From positions 1-45,169 of the forward strand of contig NZ_JADHEC010000030.1 in the NCBI RefSeq assembly GCF_015277675.1: a stretch of DNA of 45,169 nt. The letters are read 5' to 3'. This document shows positions 7,913 to 16,083 of this stretch, piece by piece. The notes below the pieces were generated by a model. That model was not told where the DNA came from. It made no database searches and saw nothing but the letters and a program-made list of their open reading frames with translations. Numbering within the stretch: position 1 is the stretch's first letter; each line of letters opens with the position of its first letter. The DNA comes from Flavobacterium soyangense. Lineage in GTDB: Bacteria; Bacteroidota; Bacteroidia; Flavobacteriales; Flavobacteriaceae. The position numbers and the translations under genes are program-made.

Positions 7913-9895
7913 TTGATTTCAAAAGCCACCATAGATATTGTTTTCGAAACTGCTCGTGTTGAGGAGGTTATTGGCGATTTTGTGCAATTAAAACGTGCGG
8001 GAAGTAACTTCAAGGGACTGAGTCCTTTTTCTGATGAGCGTTCTCCGTCATTTATGGTTTCGCCTGCCAAAGGAATTTGGAAAGATTTCAGTTCTGGAAA
8101 AGGCGGGAATGCCGTGGCTTTCTTGATGGAACATTCCCATTTTACTTATCCGGAAGCCATTCGATTTTTGGCAAAAAAATATAATATCGAAATTGAAGAA
8201 ACCGAACAAACGGATGAAGAGAAAATTAATACAGACGTTCGCGAAAGTATGTATTTGGTTTCTGAATTTGCAAAAGATTATTTTCACAACACACTTTTAC
8301 ATTCAGAAGAAGGTAAGGCTATTGGGCTCTCTTATTTCAAAGAACGTGGTTTTACCAGCGAAACAATAAAGAAATTTGCTCTTGGATATTCTCCCGAAGT
8401 TTGGGATGCTTTTACCAAAGAAGCTCTCGGGAAAGGCTATAAATTAGAGTTTTTAGAGAGCACAGGATTGACAATTCCTAAAGATGACAGACCCTTTGAT
8501 CGATTTAAAGGTCGGGTGATGTTTCCCATCCAAAGTATGTCGGGAAGAATTTTGGGTTTTGGAGGAAGAATTTTGGGCAATGATAAAAAAGCAGCAAAAT
8601 ACCTCAATTCCCCCGAAAGTGATATTTACCATAAGAGCAAGGTTTTGTATGGGATTTTTCAAGCCAAACAATCCATTGCTAAACAAAATAATTGTTATTT
8701 AGTTGAAGGTTATACAGATGTAATTCAGTTTAATCAAGCTGGAATAGAAAACGTGGTGGCTTCCTCAGGAACAGCCTTGACACCAGACCAAATCCGTTTA
8801 ATCAATAGATTGACAAAAAATATAACCGTTCTTTTTGACGGTGATGCTGCAGGATTGCGCGCTTCCATTCGGGGAATAGATTTGATTCTAGAGGAAGGAA
8901 TGAACGTAAAAGTTTGTGCTTTTCCTGACGGAGAAGATCCAGATAGTTTTGCCAAGAAAACGCCTTACGAAGAATTGGTCAAATATTTAGACGAAAATTC
9001 TAAAGATTTTATTCAGTTCAAAGCATCACTTTTGATGAAAGATGCCAAAAATGACCCAATCAAAAAAGCCGATTTAATTCGGGATATGGTCGTGAGTATT
9101 TCGAAAATTCCAGACAGAATTCAGCGCGAAATCTATATTCAGGAATGTTCCCGAATTATGGATATTTCCGAGCAAGTTCTTGTTAGTACATTGGCACAAT
9201 TGGTTCAAAAAGATGTTGCTGACATTGGAAAAAAACAAAAGCAAGAGCAAAAAGATAAAGCTTTTGATGTCGTAAAAAATAACGCTCCAATTCAGGTCGA
9301 AAAAATTGATATTCTTTATGGTTTAGAAAGAAAAATCATAGAAATTCTTTTGTTGTACGGAAACAAAACAGAAGAGTTTGAGGACGTTCTTTTAAAAACA
9401 AATAGCGATGGTGAAATTGAAAATGTGATTGAAAAAAAGCAATACAAAGTGTTTCAAAGAATTTATTTGAGTTTACAGGAAGATGAGGTTGAACTGGCAA
9501 ATCCTTTATTCAAAGACATATTTAATAATTTGATAAACTATTATCTTCAAACTGAAAATTTTAGTATTGAACATTATTTAATGCATTTACAACCTGAATT
9601 TGCTCAGGAAGTGACAGATATTTTGATGGAAGACGAAAGAGTCGCTTTGCATAACTGGGAAGGTCAAAGTATCTTTCCAAAGACTAAAAATGATTCCATT
9701 AGCCAGTATGTTTCTGAAACTATTCTAACATTGCGTTGGTATTTAGTAGATAGAATTATTGAGGAAATAAAAAACTCAATATCCTCAGAACCAGATTCTG
9801 ATAATATTGAGCATTTATCTATGGCAATGGATTACTACAAATTAATTAATTCTTTTTCGAAAAAATTAGGAAGAGTAATGTCACGCTATAATTAA
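7913..9895 (+). CDS. dnaG: DNA primase DnaG (zinc-ligand-free N-terminal domain)
   Basis: Makes RNA primers at the replication fork together with DnaB. The start is a TTG (7913), giving MISKATIDIVFETARVEEVIGDFV, the usual N-terminus. The N-terminal CHC2-type fold is clear (NFKGLSPFSDERSPSF, about 32-47). However, the four zinc ligand positions are Ser37, Ser40, Asp58 and Ser61, so no Cys/His ligand remains. The TOPRIM catalytic core follows with VEGYTD, LFDGDAAG and DGEDPDSF, so polymerisation residues are kept. A C-terminal helicase-binding region extends to 660 residues. The stop overlaps the convergent response regulator by 4 bases. Confidence 0.93.
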   Translation: MISKATIDIVFETARVEEVIGDFVQLKRAGSNFKGLSPFSDERSPSFMVSPAKGIWKDFSSGKGGNAVAFLMEHSHFTYPEAIRFLAKKYNIEIEETEQTDEEKINTDVRESMYLVSEFAKDYFHNTLLHSEEGKAIGLSYFKERGFTSETIKKFALGYSPEVWDAFTKEALGKGYKLEFLESTGLTIPKDDRPFDRFKGRVMFPIQSMSGRILGFGGRILGNDKKAAKYLNSPESDIYHKSKVLYGIFQAKQSIAKQNNCYLVEGYTDVIQFNQAGIENVVASSGTALTPDQIRLINRLTKNITVLFDGDAAGLRASIRGIDLILEEGMNVKVCAFPDGEDPDSFAKKTPYEELVKYLDENSKDFIQFKASLLMKDAKNDPIKKADLIRDMVVSISKIPDRIQREIYIQECSRIMDISEQVLVSTLAQLVQKDVADIGKKQKQEQKDKAFDVVKNNAPIQVEKIDILYGLERKIIEILLLYGNKTEEFEDVLLKTNSDGEIENVIEKKQYKVFQRIYLSLQEDEVELANPLFKDIFNNLINYYLQTENFSIEHYLMHLQPEFAQEVTDILMEDERVALHNWEGQSIFPKTKNDSISQYVSETILTLRWYLVDRIIEEIKNSISSEPDSDNIEHLSMAMDYYKLINSFSKKLGRVMSRYN

Positions 9896-10521
9896 ACTAT
9901 TTCCAGTGTTTTGGCTTTATTTACCAAATCCACTAAATTAGTGACATTTAATTTTTGCAATAATCTTAATTTATAAGTACTAATTGTTTTTTCGTTAAGC
10001 CCTAGTATTTTAGAAATCTCGTTATTTTTCTTACCATCACTTAAATAGCGCAAAACTTCCACTTCACGGTTAGAGAGTTTACGATACAAACGGTCACTTT
10101 TATTTTGTTTAGCAATCAGCGCAAGATTTTTCTTAACGGTTTCGTCTATGATGATCTTTCCTTGATGCACTTTAATAATTGCCTGGCCTAAAGTTTCTAA
10201 TTTTTCTTTTTGAGAAACAAATCCTGAAACTCCAGCTTTTATTGCGTTTGGCGCATATATTTGTTCTGAAAGGTCGCTAAATATGATGATTTTTGTTTTT
10301 GGAAAATTTTTCAAAATATTTTTAACTTCAAAAATACTAGAAAGACCTTCTAATTCCAGATCCAAGATTAAAACATCAATCTCCTTAGTAAGGAGGATGT
10401 CTCTTACCATTAAAAAATTCCCAACATTGGCAACAATTGAGATATCATCGTGGTCTTTAAAGTAGGATTTTACCCCAAAATGCACGACGGGATGATTATT
10501 TGCTAAACAAACTTTTATCAT
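9892..10521 (-). CDS. NarL/LuxR-type response regulator with degenerate receiver
   Basis: A 209-residue protein: an N-terminal receiver domain (about 1-120), a linker and a LuxR helix-turn-helix (about 145-205, LSNREVEVLRYLSDGKKNNE, then EKTISTYKLRLLQKLN). The phospho-acceptor Asp54 and Ser82 are present. The acidic pair that binds Mg is replaced by Asn8-Asn9, and the usual Lys position is Gln104 with Lys105 beside it. It may be weakly phosphorylated or act without phosphorylation. No histidine kinase gene is adjacent. It is transcribed toward dnaG, with stop codons overlapping. Confidence 0.88.
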   Translation of the reverse strand: MIKVCLANNHPVVHFGVKSYFKDHDDISIVANVGNFLMVRDILLTKEIDVLILDLELEGLSSIFEVKNILKNFPKTKIIIFSDLSEQIYAPNAIKAGVSGFVSQKEKLETLGQAIIKVHQGKIIIDETVKKNLALIAKQNKSDRLYRKLSNREVEVLRYLSDGKKNNEISKILGLNEKTISTYKLRLLQKLNVTNLVDLVNKAKTLEIV

Positions 10522-10609
10522 AATATTAAATTTTTGAATTGTCTATGTTTTATTAACAAGTAAAGTTAATAAAAAAATCTGAAATATTTCTAATATTATT
10601 AGAAATATA

Positions 10610-11416
10610 CTACTTAAATTCCTTTGAAATCTTACAAACCGGAATTTCTCTCATTTTATGCTGATTAATGCTGTTTAATCGCCTATAAATTTCAAGAACA
10701 TTTCTTTCTCTTCCAGAGTAATCTTCGGGAACTTTTCCTTTTTCAACCTCAAGCATGGCCCATTCCAGTTCATCATAACTAGCACCAATTTGGTCTTCAT
10801 CAGTTCTGTCATCTCCAAATAATCCATCGGTTGGCGAAGCTTCTAAAATTGAAACCGGGATTTTTAAATATTTACCCAAAGCATATACATCGGACTTCAT
10901 TAAATCCGCTATTGGGCTTAGATCAACTCCGCCATCTCCATATTTTGTATAAAAACCAACACCAAAATCTTCTACCTTATTCCCTGTTCCTGCAACCAAC
11001 GAACCTTGAATTCCTGCAAAATAATATAAAGTGGTCATACGTAATCGTGCCCGAGTATTGGCCAAAGATAAATTTACCTTGTCTGAAACTGCCACACTTG
11101 GAACAATGGTTTTGAAAGTTTCAAAAAGCGAAGTTAAATCTGCTTCAATATTGGTTACGTTTGGAAACCGTTTTTTCAATTGTTCAATATGTTCACGACC
11201 TCGACTTACGTGACTTGGAGCCTGATGAATAGGCATTTCTACACACAAAGTGGGTAATCCGGTTTGTGCACAAAGTGTTGAAGTAACTGCTGAATCGACT
11301 CCGCCGGAAATCCCCACAACAAAACCATTAACTTTTGCGTTTTCCGCATAGCTTTTTAACCAATTGACAATATATGTATTTACTTTTTCAACTTGAATGG
11401 TGCTTTTTTTAGGCAT
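10610..11416 (-). CDS. nadE: NH3-dependent NAD+ synthetase
   Basis: Final step of NAD synthesis: amidation of deamido-NAD using ATP and ammonia. It is a 268-residue single-domain protein without the glutaminase domain, so it is the ammonia-dependent type. The PP-loop motif SGGVDSA is at about 37-43. GTGNKVEDFGVGFYTKYGDG and the SPTDGLFGDDRTDEDQIG loop are both diagnostic. An upstream ATG at 11458 would add 14 residues, but it lies inside the promoter region, so the start is at 11416. Confidence 0.94.
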   Translation of the reverse strand: MPKKSTIQVEKVNTYIVNWLKSYAENAKVNGFVVGISGGVDSAVTSTLCAQTGLPTLCVEMPIHQAPSHVSRGREHIEQLKKRFPNVTNIEADLTSLFETFKTIVPSVAVSDKVNLSLANTRARLRMTTLYYFAGIQGSLVAGTGNKVEDFGVGFYTKYGDGGVDLSPIADLMKSDVYALGKYLKIPVSILEASPTDGLFGDDRTDEDQIGASYDELEWAMLEVEKGKVPEDYSGRERNVLEIYRRLNSINQHKMREIPVCKISKEFK

Positions 11417-11447
11417 AATAGATTGGGTTTTTAAAAAGTAGGAATTG

Positions 11448-11463
11448 TATATTTGCAAAAATA
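11448..11463. promoter_or_regulatory. Back-to-back divergent -7 elements of nadE and gldB
   Basis: TATATTTG on the plus strand (11448-11455) directly abuts TATTTTTG on the minus strand (11456-11463, seen as CAAAAATA). Each fits TAnnTTTG. The minus one would start nadE about 35-40 bases before its ATG. The plus one would give gldB a leader of about 100 bases. The two promoters would compete for polymerase. Confidence 0.45.
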
Positions 11464-11560
11464 ATAATTTTTAGAAGCTATTCCCGCTATTCATTTTAAT
11501 CTTTTCCTTTTTGCAAAAAAGAATCAGATTTATATCGTTATAGTGAATAAATAAAATATA

Positions 11561-12526
11561 ATGAGAAGAATAATTTTTATAATTGCTGTAACATTTGCTT
11601 TTAGTTCTTGTGAAAACAAATCAAAAGTCGAAAAAGCAGTCGAAAAAATTCCGGTAGAACTTAAAGTAGAACGTTTTGATGAACTTTTTTTTGAAAATTC
11701 TCCAAAGGATTTGGATAAATTAAAAAAAGAATTTCCATTTTTTTTCCCAAAAGGAACTCCTGATAGTGTTTGGTTAGAAAAAATGCAAAATCCGCTTTGG
11801 AGAGAATTATATACTGAAGTTCAAAAAAAATATTCAAATTTTGAACCTGTAAAAAAGGAGCTTACAACTCTTTTTAAACATATAAAATACTATTTCCCTA
11901 AAACTAAAACCCCAAAAATAATTACTGTAATCTCCGAAATGGATTATAATAACAAGGTAATTTATGCAGATAGTTTAGTGATTATTTCTCTGGAATTGTA
12001 TTTGGGAAAAGAACATAAATTTTATCAATTCCCTAAGTATTTGAAACAAAATTTCGAGCAAAAACAAATTTTGCCTGATGTAATTTCGAGTTTTTCTACA
12101 CAAAAAATAATACCAGTCTCAGAGAAGAATTTATTGAGTCAAATGATTTATTTTGGAAAACAACTGTACATAAAAGACATTCTTTTACCTGATTATTCAG
12201 ATGCTGACAAAATGGGATACATGCCAGAACAAATCAAGTGGTGTGAAGAAAACGAAAGCTATATGTGGCGCTATTTTCTTGAAAATGAAATGCTCTACAG
12301 CGACGATCAAAAACTGAATATTCGTTTTATCAATCCAGCGCCATTCTCTAAATTTTATCTAGAAATTGACAATGAATCCCCAGGGAGAGTTGGAGCCTGG
12401 ATAGGCTGGCAAATGGTGCGATCTTTTATGAAAAACAACGAAGTGTCCCTCCAGGAAATGTTGAAAATGAATGCTAAAGAATTATTTGAAAAATCTAAAT
12501 ATAAACCAAAAAAAAATGTCGAATAA
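11561..12526 (+). CDS. gldB: Gliding motility lipoprotein GldB
   Basis: A lipoprotein required for gliding motility in Flavobacterium, where gld gene loss abolishes surface movement. The N-terminus MRRIIFIIAVTFAFSSC is a lipoprotein signal with Cys17 as lipid anchor. The 321-residue length and segments such as VERFDELFFEN, FPFFFPKGTPDSVW, PGRVGAWIGWQMVRSFM and YSDADKMGYMPEQIKWC fit GldB. The gene overlaps gldC by 11 bases, matching the known gldB-gldC pair. Its biochemical activity is unknown. Confidence 0.92.
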   Translation: MRRIIFIIAVTFAFSSCENKSKVEKAVEKIPVELKVERFDELFFENSPKDLDKLKKEFPFFFPKGTPDSVWLEKMQNPLWRELYTEVQKKYSNFEPVKKELTTLFKHIKYYFPKTKTPKIITVISEMDYNNKVIYADSLVIISLELYLGKEHKFYQFPKYLKQNFEQKQILPDVISSFSTQKIIPVSEKNLLSQMIYFGKQLYIKDILLPDYSDADKMGYMPEQIKWCEENESYMWRYFLENEMLYSDDQKLNIRFINPAPFSKFYLEIDNESPGRVGAWIGWQMVRSFMKNNEVSLQEMLKMNAKELFEKSKYKPKKNVE

Positions 12527-12854
12527 CAACACATCAGAAATAAAAATACAAATCGAATTAGATGAAAATCGAATTCCCGAAAAATTATCTTGGGCTGCGG
12601 TAGAAGGAGGTGTAAATCTCGAAGAGGCTAAAGCTTTTATGCTCTCGGTTTGGAACAGTGACGAAAAAACAACAAAATGTATCGAATTGTGGACTAAAGA
12701 CATGTCTGTCGAAGAAATGAAAATTTTCTTTCATCAAACTTTATTGTCTATGACCGAAACTTTTCAACGTGCAACAGGCGACGAAAAGATGTCAGCAACA
12801 ATGCAAGATTTTTGCGATTATTTCGCGGAGAAATTAGAGTTGAAGTTGAAATAA
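12516..12854 (+). CDS. gldC: Gliding motility protein GldC
   Basis: A soluble protein of 112 residues encoded after gldB. It improves gliding but is not strictly essential in Flavobacterium. The start is at 12516 (MSNNNTSEIKIQIELDENRI), inside the end of gldB; the longer frame upstream is the gldB overlap. Its segments ENRIPEKLSWAAVEGG and TKDMSVEEMKIFFHQTL fit the family, and no signal peptide is present, consistent with cytoplasmic location. Confidence 0.92.
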   Translation: MSNNNTSEIKIQIELDENRIPEKLSWAAVEGGVNLEEAKAFMLSVWNSDEKTTKCIELWTKDMSVEEMKIFFHQTLLSMTETFQRATGDEKMSATMQDFCDYFAEKLELKLK

Positions 12855-12867
12855 AAAGCTCAATAAA

Positions 12868-12908
12868 AAATCCCAAACCCAATTTTAATTATTTGGAATT
12901 TGGGATTT
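12868..12908. terminator. Bidirectional terminator between gldC and engB
   Basis: AAATCCCAAA (12868-12877) pairs with TTTGGGATTT (12899-12908). A-rich sequence lies before it and T-rich sequence after it, so it can stop transcription of both gldC and the convergent engB. Confidence 0.8.
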
Positions 12909-12917
12909 TATATTTTT

Positions 12918-13538
12918 TTAAAACTCATTATTGTTCTTAAAAACTTCCTGATTTACTTCCTCAATATAGCTTAAAACATCCTCTTTTCCTGTAGATTCGG
13001 TTGCTGAGGTTACAAAATACTGAGGCATTTCGGCCCAGTTGTTAGCAAACATTTTCTTTTTGTAAGCTGCAATATGGGAGTCAATTTTCACTTTGCTAAT
13101 TTTATCTGCTTTTGTGAAAATGATGCAAAAAGGAATTTCACTTTCACCCATATAAGCCATAAACTCGATGTCTATATTTTGTGCTTCGTGACGAATGTCA
13201 ATAAGTACAAAAGCACAAACGAGTTGTTCTCTTGTCTCAAAATAATCCGTAATAAATTGCTGAAAAACGGATTTTGTTTTCTTCGAAACTTTGGCGTAAC
13301 CATAACCAGGTAAATCGACTAAAAACCAATTGTTGTTTATCTTAAAATGATTTATCAACTGTGTCTTTCCTGGTCTTCCTGATGTTTTTGCTAAATTTTT
13401 GTGATTAGTCAGCATATTAATCAATGATGATTTCCCAACATTTGATCGGCCAATAAAAGCATATTCCGGCAAAAAGTCTTTTGGACATTTGTCAACTTCT
13501 GAGTTGCTTACAATAAATTCGGCGGTAGTGATTTTCAT
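12918..13538 (-). CDS. engB: Ribosome biogenesis GTP-binding protein EngB/YihA/YsxC
   Basis: An essential small TRAFAC-class GTPase that helps assemble the 50S subunit. It has 206 residues. G1 is GRSNVGKSSLINML, G3 is DLPGYGYAKVSKK, G4 is FTKADK and G5 is TSATE, all in order. The gene follows the alpha/beta hydrolase gene with 28 bases between, so the two are probably one minus-strand operon. Confidence 0.95.
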   Translation of the reverse strand: MKITTAEFIVSNSEVDKCPKDFLPEYAFIGRSNVGKSSLINMLTNHKNLAKTSGRPGKTQLINHFKINNNWFLVDLPGYGYAKVSKKTKSVFQQFITDYFETREQLVCAFVLIDIRHEAQNIDIEFMAYMGESEIPFCIIFTKADKISKVKIDSHIAAYKKKMFANNWAEMPQYFVTSATESTGKEDVLSYIEEVNQEVFKNNNEF

Positions 13539-13566
13539 GATTGTTTTTTAAAGTATTCGCCAGCGT

Positions 13567-14340
13567 TTAGTGCGCTTTCAAATGTGTGTGTGTTAGCCAA
13601 TCTTCTAGTAAACGATTGAACTCGTCTGGGCACTCCATCATAGCTGCATGGCCACATTTGTCTATCCAATATAAGGTAGCGTTTGGCAATAATTCATTGA
13701 ATTCTTCGGCAACAGACGGAGGCGTAACTCTGTCATTTCTTCCCCAAATTAAACAAGTTTGAACATGCATTTTTGGCAAATCTTTGGCCATATTGTGTCG
13801 GATAGCGCTTTTAGCAATAGTTAATGTTTTTATCAGTTTTATGCGATCATTTACAGAGGCGTATACTTCGTCAACAAGTTCTTTTGTGGCCATTTTGGGA
13901 TCATAAAAAACATCTTGAGCTTTCTTCTTGATGTATTCATAGTCGCCTCTTTTAGGGTAGCTATCTCCCATTGCACTTTCGTAAAGCCCTGAACTCCCTG
14001 TTAATACAAGTCCGGCCACTTTTTCGGGATACATTTTGGTGTGATATAATGCAATATGTCCCCCTAGTGAATTTCCCAACAAAATTACTCTGTCAAATCC
14101 TTTAAAAGTGATAAAATCCTTTACATATCTTGCAAAAGCTTTTACATTCGTTTTCAAAATACTTTGGGTGTAAATCGGCAAATCTGGGATAACTATTTTA
14201 TAACCTCTTTCAGAAAAATAACTTGCAACGGCATCAAAGTTGCTTAAACCTCCCATTAAACCGTGTAAAACAACTATTGGAGTTCCTTCTCCAGCTTCGT
14301 AATAGCTGTATCTGCCTTCTTTCTTAAAGTATTTTTCCAT
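13567..14340 (-). CDS. Alpha/beta-fold hydrolase
   Basis: A 257-residue serine hydrolase. The catalytic triad is readable: Ser91 in GNSLGG, Asp201 in WGRNDRVTPP and His229 in KCGHAAMMECP. The oxyanion loop is HGLMGGLSNF. It has no signal peptide, so it is cytoplasmic. It is transcribed ahead of engB. The substrate is unknown; the fold covers esterases, lactonases and C-C hydrolases. Confidence 0.85.
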   Translation of the reverse strand: MEKYFKKEGRYSYYEAGEGTPIVVLHGLMGGLSNFDAVASYFSERGYKIVIPDLPIYTQSILKTNVKAFARYVKDFITFKGFDRVILLGNSLGGHIALYHTKMYPEKVAGLVLTGSSGLYESAMGDSYPKRGDYEYIKKKAQDVFYDPKMATKELVDEVYASVNDRIKLIKTLTIAKSAIRHNMAKDLPKMHVQTCLIWGRNDRVTPPSVAEEFNELLPNATLYWIDKCGHAAMMECPDEFNRLLEDWLTHTHLKAH

Positions 14341-14368
14341 ACGGTTTATCGCGAATTTTCATTTTTCA

Positions 14369-14376
14369 CAAATATA
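14369..14376 (-). promoter_or_regulatory. -7 promoter element of the hydrolase-engB operon
   Basis: TATATTTG on the minus strand (plus strand CAAATATA) fits TAnnTTTG and lies about 30 bases upstream of the hydrolase ATG. Confidence 0.5.
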
Positions 14377-14399
14377 GGATTTTAAAAATAAAAAAGAAT

Positions 14400-14621
14400 T
14401 TTTAGAGTCAAATTTTAAATGTTTTATGCTATTTATTATAAGGAATTAATAAAACTGCAAAGATTATGCTTCGAATTTTTTAGTTTTAAATTTAGGCTTT
14501 AAAACTAAATTTCTGTTGTTTTTTCCTACTGAACTTTTTCTGCAAATCAGGACTTCTTAATGACAAGTCCAAAGGAAGCTAATGTTCTGATTGTCTAAAA
14601 ATTAGCCTTTCATCTTCTAAA
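14400..14621. other. Non-coding stretch upstream of the dcw operator
   Basis: An AT-rich spacer between the divergent hydrolase promoter and the MraZ boxes. No convincing gene, RNA or repeat is seen. Confidence 0.4.
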
Positions 14622-14667
14622 GTGGTAAAACTTATCAACAAAGTGGTATTTTGTGGTAATTTGTGGT
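14622..14667 (+). promoter_or_regulatory. MraZ operator: four GTGGT boxes in helical phase
   Basis: GTGGT occurs at 14622, 14643, 14653 and 14663. The last three are spaced exactly 10 bases apart and the first is 21 bases before the second, so all lie on nearly the same face of the DNA. This matches the known MraZ site architecture of short G-rich direct repeats with 5-base spacers. The last boxes overlap the -33 region of the dcw promoter, consistent with autorepression. Confidence 0.7.
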
Positions 14668-14686
14668 AATATTTTTTATATTTTTG
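14660..14686 (+). promoter_or_regulatory. Promoter of the dcw cluster
   Basis: TATTTTTG (14679-14686) fits the -7 motif, with TTTG (14660-14663) as a -33 element embedded in the MraZ boxes at a 15-base spacing. Transcription would begin near 14691, upstream of the mraZ TTG start at 14714. Confidence 0.55.
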
Positions 14687-14713
14687 CTCAACGTCTATTT
14701 AATTTTTTTTCAC

Positions 14714-15184
14714 TTGAATACAATTGTAGGAACATATGAATGTAAAGTTGATGCTAAAGGAAGGTTGCTTTTGCCAGCGCCTTTAAAAAAGCAATTAGCT
14801 ACTTCTCTTCAAAACGGTTTTGTTTTGAAGCGTTCCGTTTTTCAATCTTGTTTAGAATTGTATCCAATGGAAGAGTGGGATTTGATGATGCAAAAAATCA
14901 ATAGACTTAACCGATTCGTTAAGAAAAATAATGACTTCATTCGCCGATTTACAGCGGGTGTAAAAGTGGTTGAAATAGATGCCTTGGGAAGATTATTGGT
15001 TCCAAAAGATTTAGTGGCTTTTGCAAGTATTTCAAAAGACGTTGTGTTCTCCTCAGCTGTAAATATAGTTGAGATTTGGGATAAAGACTTATACGAAAGA
15101 TCGATAAACGGAGAAGATGTGGATTTTGCAGATTTAGCCGAAGAAGTAATGGGAAATACAAATAACGACAATGGAATATCATAA
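14714..15184 (+). CDS. mraZ: Division/cell wall cluster transcriptional repressor MraZ
   Basis: An AbrB-like DNA-binding protein, first gene of the dcw cluster, that represses its own operon. It has two SpoVT/AbrB half-domains: YECKVDAKGRLLLPAPLKKQ near the N-terminus and VEIDALGRLLVPKDLVAFA in the second half. The start is placed at a TTG giving MNTIVGTYECKVDAKGR. A longer in-frame start at GTG 14663 would lie in the operator, before the predicted transcription start, so it is rejected. The 3' end overlaps rsmH by 14 bases. Confidence 0.9.
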   Translation: MNTIVGTYECKVDAKGRLLLPAPLKKQLATSLQNGFVLKRSVFQSCLELYPMEEWDLMMQKINRLNRFVKKNNDFIRRFTAGVKVVEIDALGRLLVPKDLVAFASISKDVVFSSAVNIVEIWDKDLYERSINGEDVDFADLAEEVMGNTNNDNGIS

Positions 15185-16067
15185 TCCAGTTTTGCTTCAG
15201 GCATCGGTTGACGGGTTGAATATAAAACCCGATGGAGTTTACGTTGATGTGACTTTTGGTGGTGGAGGACATTCAAAAGAAATCTTAAAAAGGCTGGGTC
15301 CAAACGGGAAATTGTTTGCTTTTGACCAAGACGAAGATGCTTTAGCCAATGCTTTGCCTGACGAAAGATTTACATTAATCCATGAAAATTTTAGATTTAT
15401 AAAAAGATTTTTACGTTTTTATGGTGTGAAAAGTGTTGATGGAATTTTAGCTGATTTAGGAGTTTCTTCTCATCAATTTGACGTTCCTGAAAGAGGTTTT
15501 TCGACTCGCTTTGATGCGGAATTGGATATGAGAATGAGTCAAAAAAATGATTTAAATGCCTATCGAGTGGTCAATGAATATGATGATGCAAACTTGAAAA
15601 GAGTTTTTTTGGATTATGGCGAACTGAAAAATGCACCGGCTTTGGCAAGAACAATTATCGAAGCTAGAGAGAATCAGCCCATTAAAACTACAGATGAATT
15701 AAAAGAAGTTTTGGCAAAATATTTACCTGAAAGAGTTCGAAATAAAATATTGGCTCAAATCTATCAAGCCATTCGAATTGAAGTCAATCAGGAAATGGAC
15801 GTTTTGAAAGAATTTCTAGAACAATCATTGGAAATATTAAATCCGGGCGGAAGATTAAGCGTGATTTCTTACCATTCATTGGAAGACCGATTAGTAAAAA
15901 GATTTATGAAAAACGGCATGTTCGAAGGGGAGCCAGAGCGTGACTTTTTTGGCAATTTTTCAGTCCCATTCAAAACCATTGGAAAACTGATTGTTCCTGA
16001 TAATGCTGAAATAAAAATAAATAATAGAGCTCGAAGTGCAAAATTAAGAATTGCTGAAAAGGTATAA
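15171..16067 (+). CDS. rsmH: 16S rRNA (cytosine1402-N4)-methyltransferase RsmH
   Basis: Methylates N4 of C1402 in the ribosomal P site using SAM. The 298-residue length is typical. YVDVTFGGGGHS is the SAM loop. LADLGVSSHQFD and RGFSTRFDAELDMRM are the diagnostic central block, and SVISYHSLEDRLVKRFM is the C-terminal one. This is the classical second gene of dcw clusters (mraW). Confidence 0.96.
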   Translation: MEYHNPVLLQASVDGLNIKPDGVYVDVTFGGGGHSKEILKRLGPNGKLFAFDQDEDALANALPDERFTLIHENFRFIKRFLRFYGVKSVDGILADLGVSSHQFDVPERGFSTRFDAELDMRMSQKNDLNAYRVVNEYDDANLKRVFLDYGELKNAPALARTIIEARENQPIKTTDELKEVLAKYLPERVRNKILAQIYQAIRIEVNQEMDVLKEFLEQSLEILNPGGRLSVISYHSLEDRLVKRFMKNGMFEGEPERDFFGNFSVPFKTIGKLIVPDNAEIKINNRARSAKLRIAEKV

Positions 16068-16083
16068 TTAGTCAGAAATAATA

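Noticed and set aside
14561..14600. AAAGGAAGCT near 14572 as a fourth copy of the dispersed repeat
   Set aside because: Only about 10 bases match the repeat core and the flanks do not follow, so chance is sufficient.
14663..14713. Longer mraZ N-terminus starting at GTG 14663
   Set aside because: The extra 17 residues are hydrophobic and unlike MraZ, and the codon lies inside the operator upstream of the predicted transcription start.
14842..15303. Long minus-strand open frames across mraZ and rsmH
   Set aside because: They are shadows of the well-supported plus-strand genes and their translations look like random composition.
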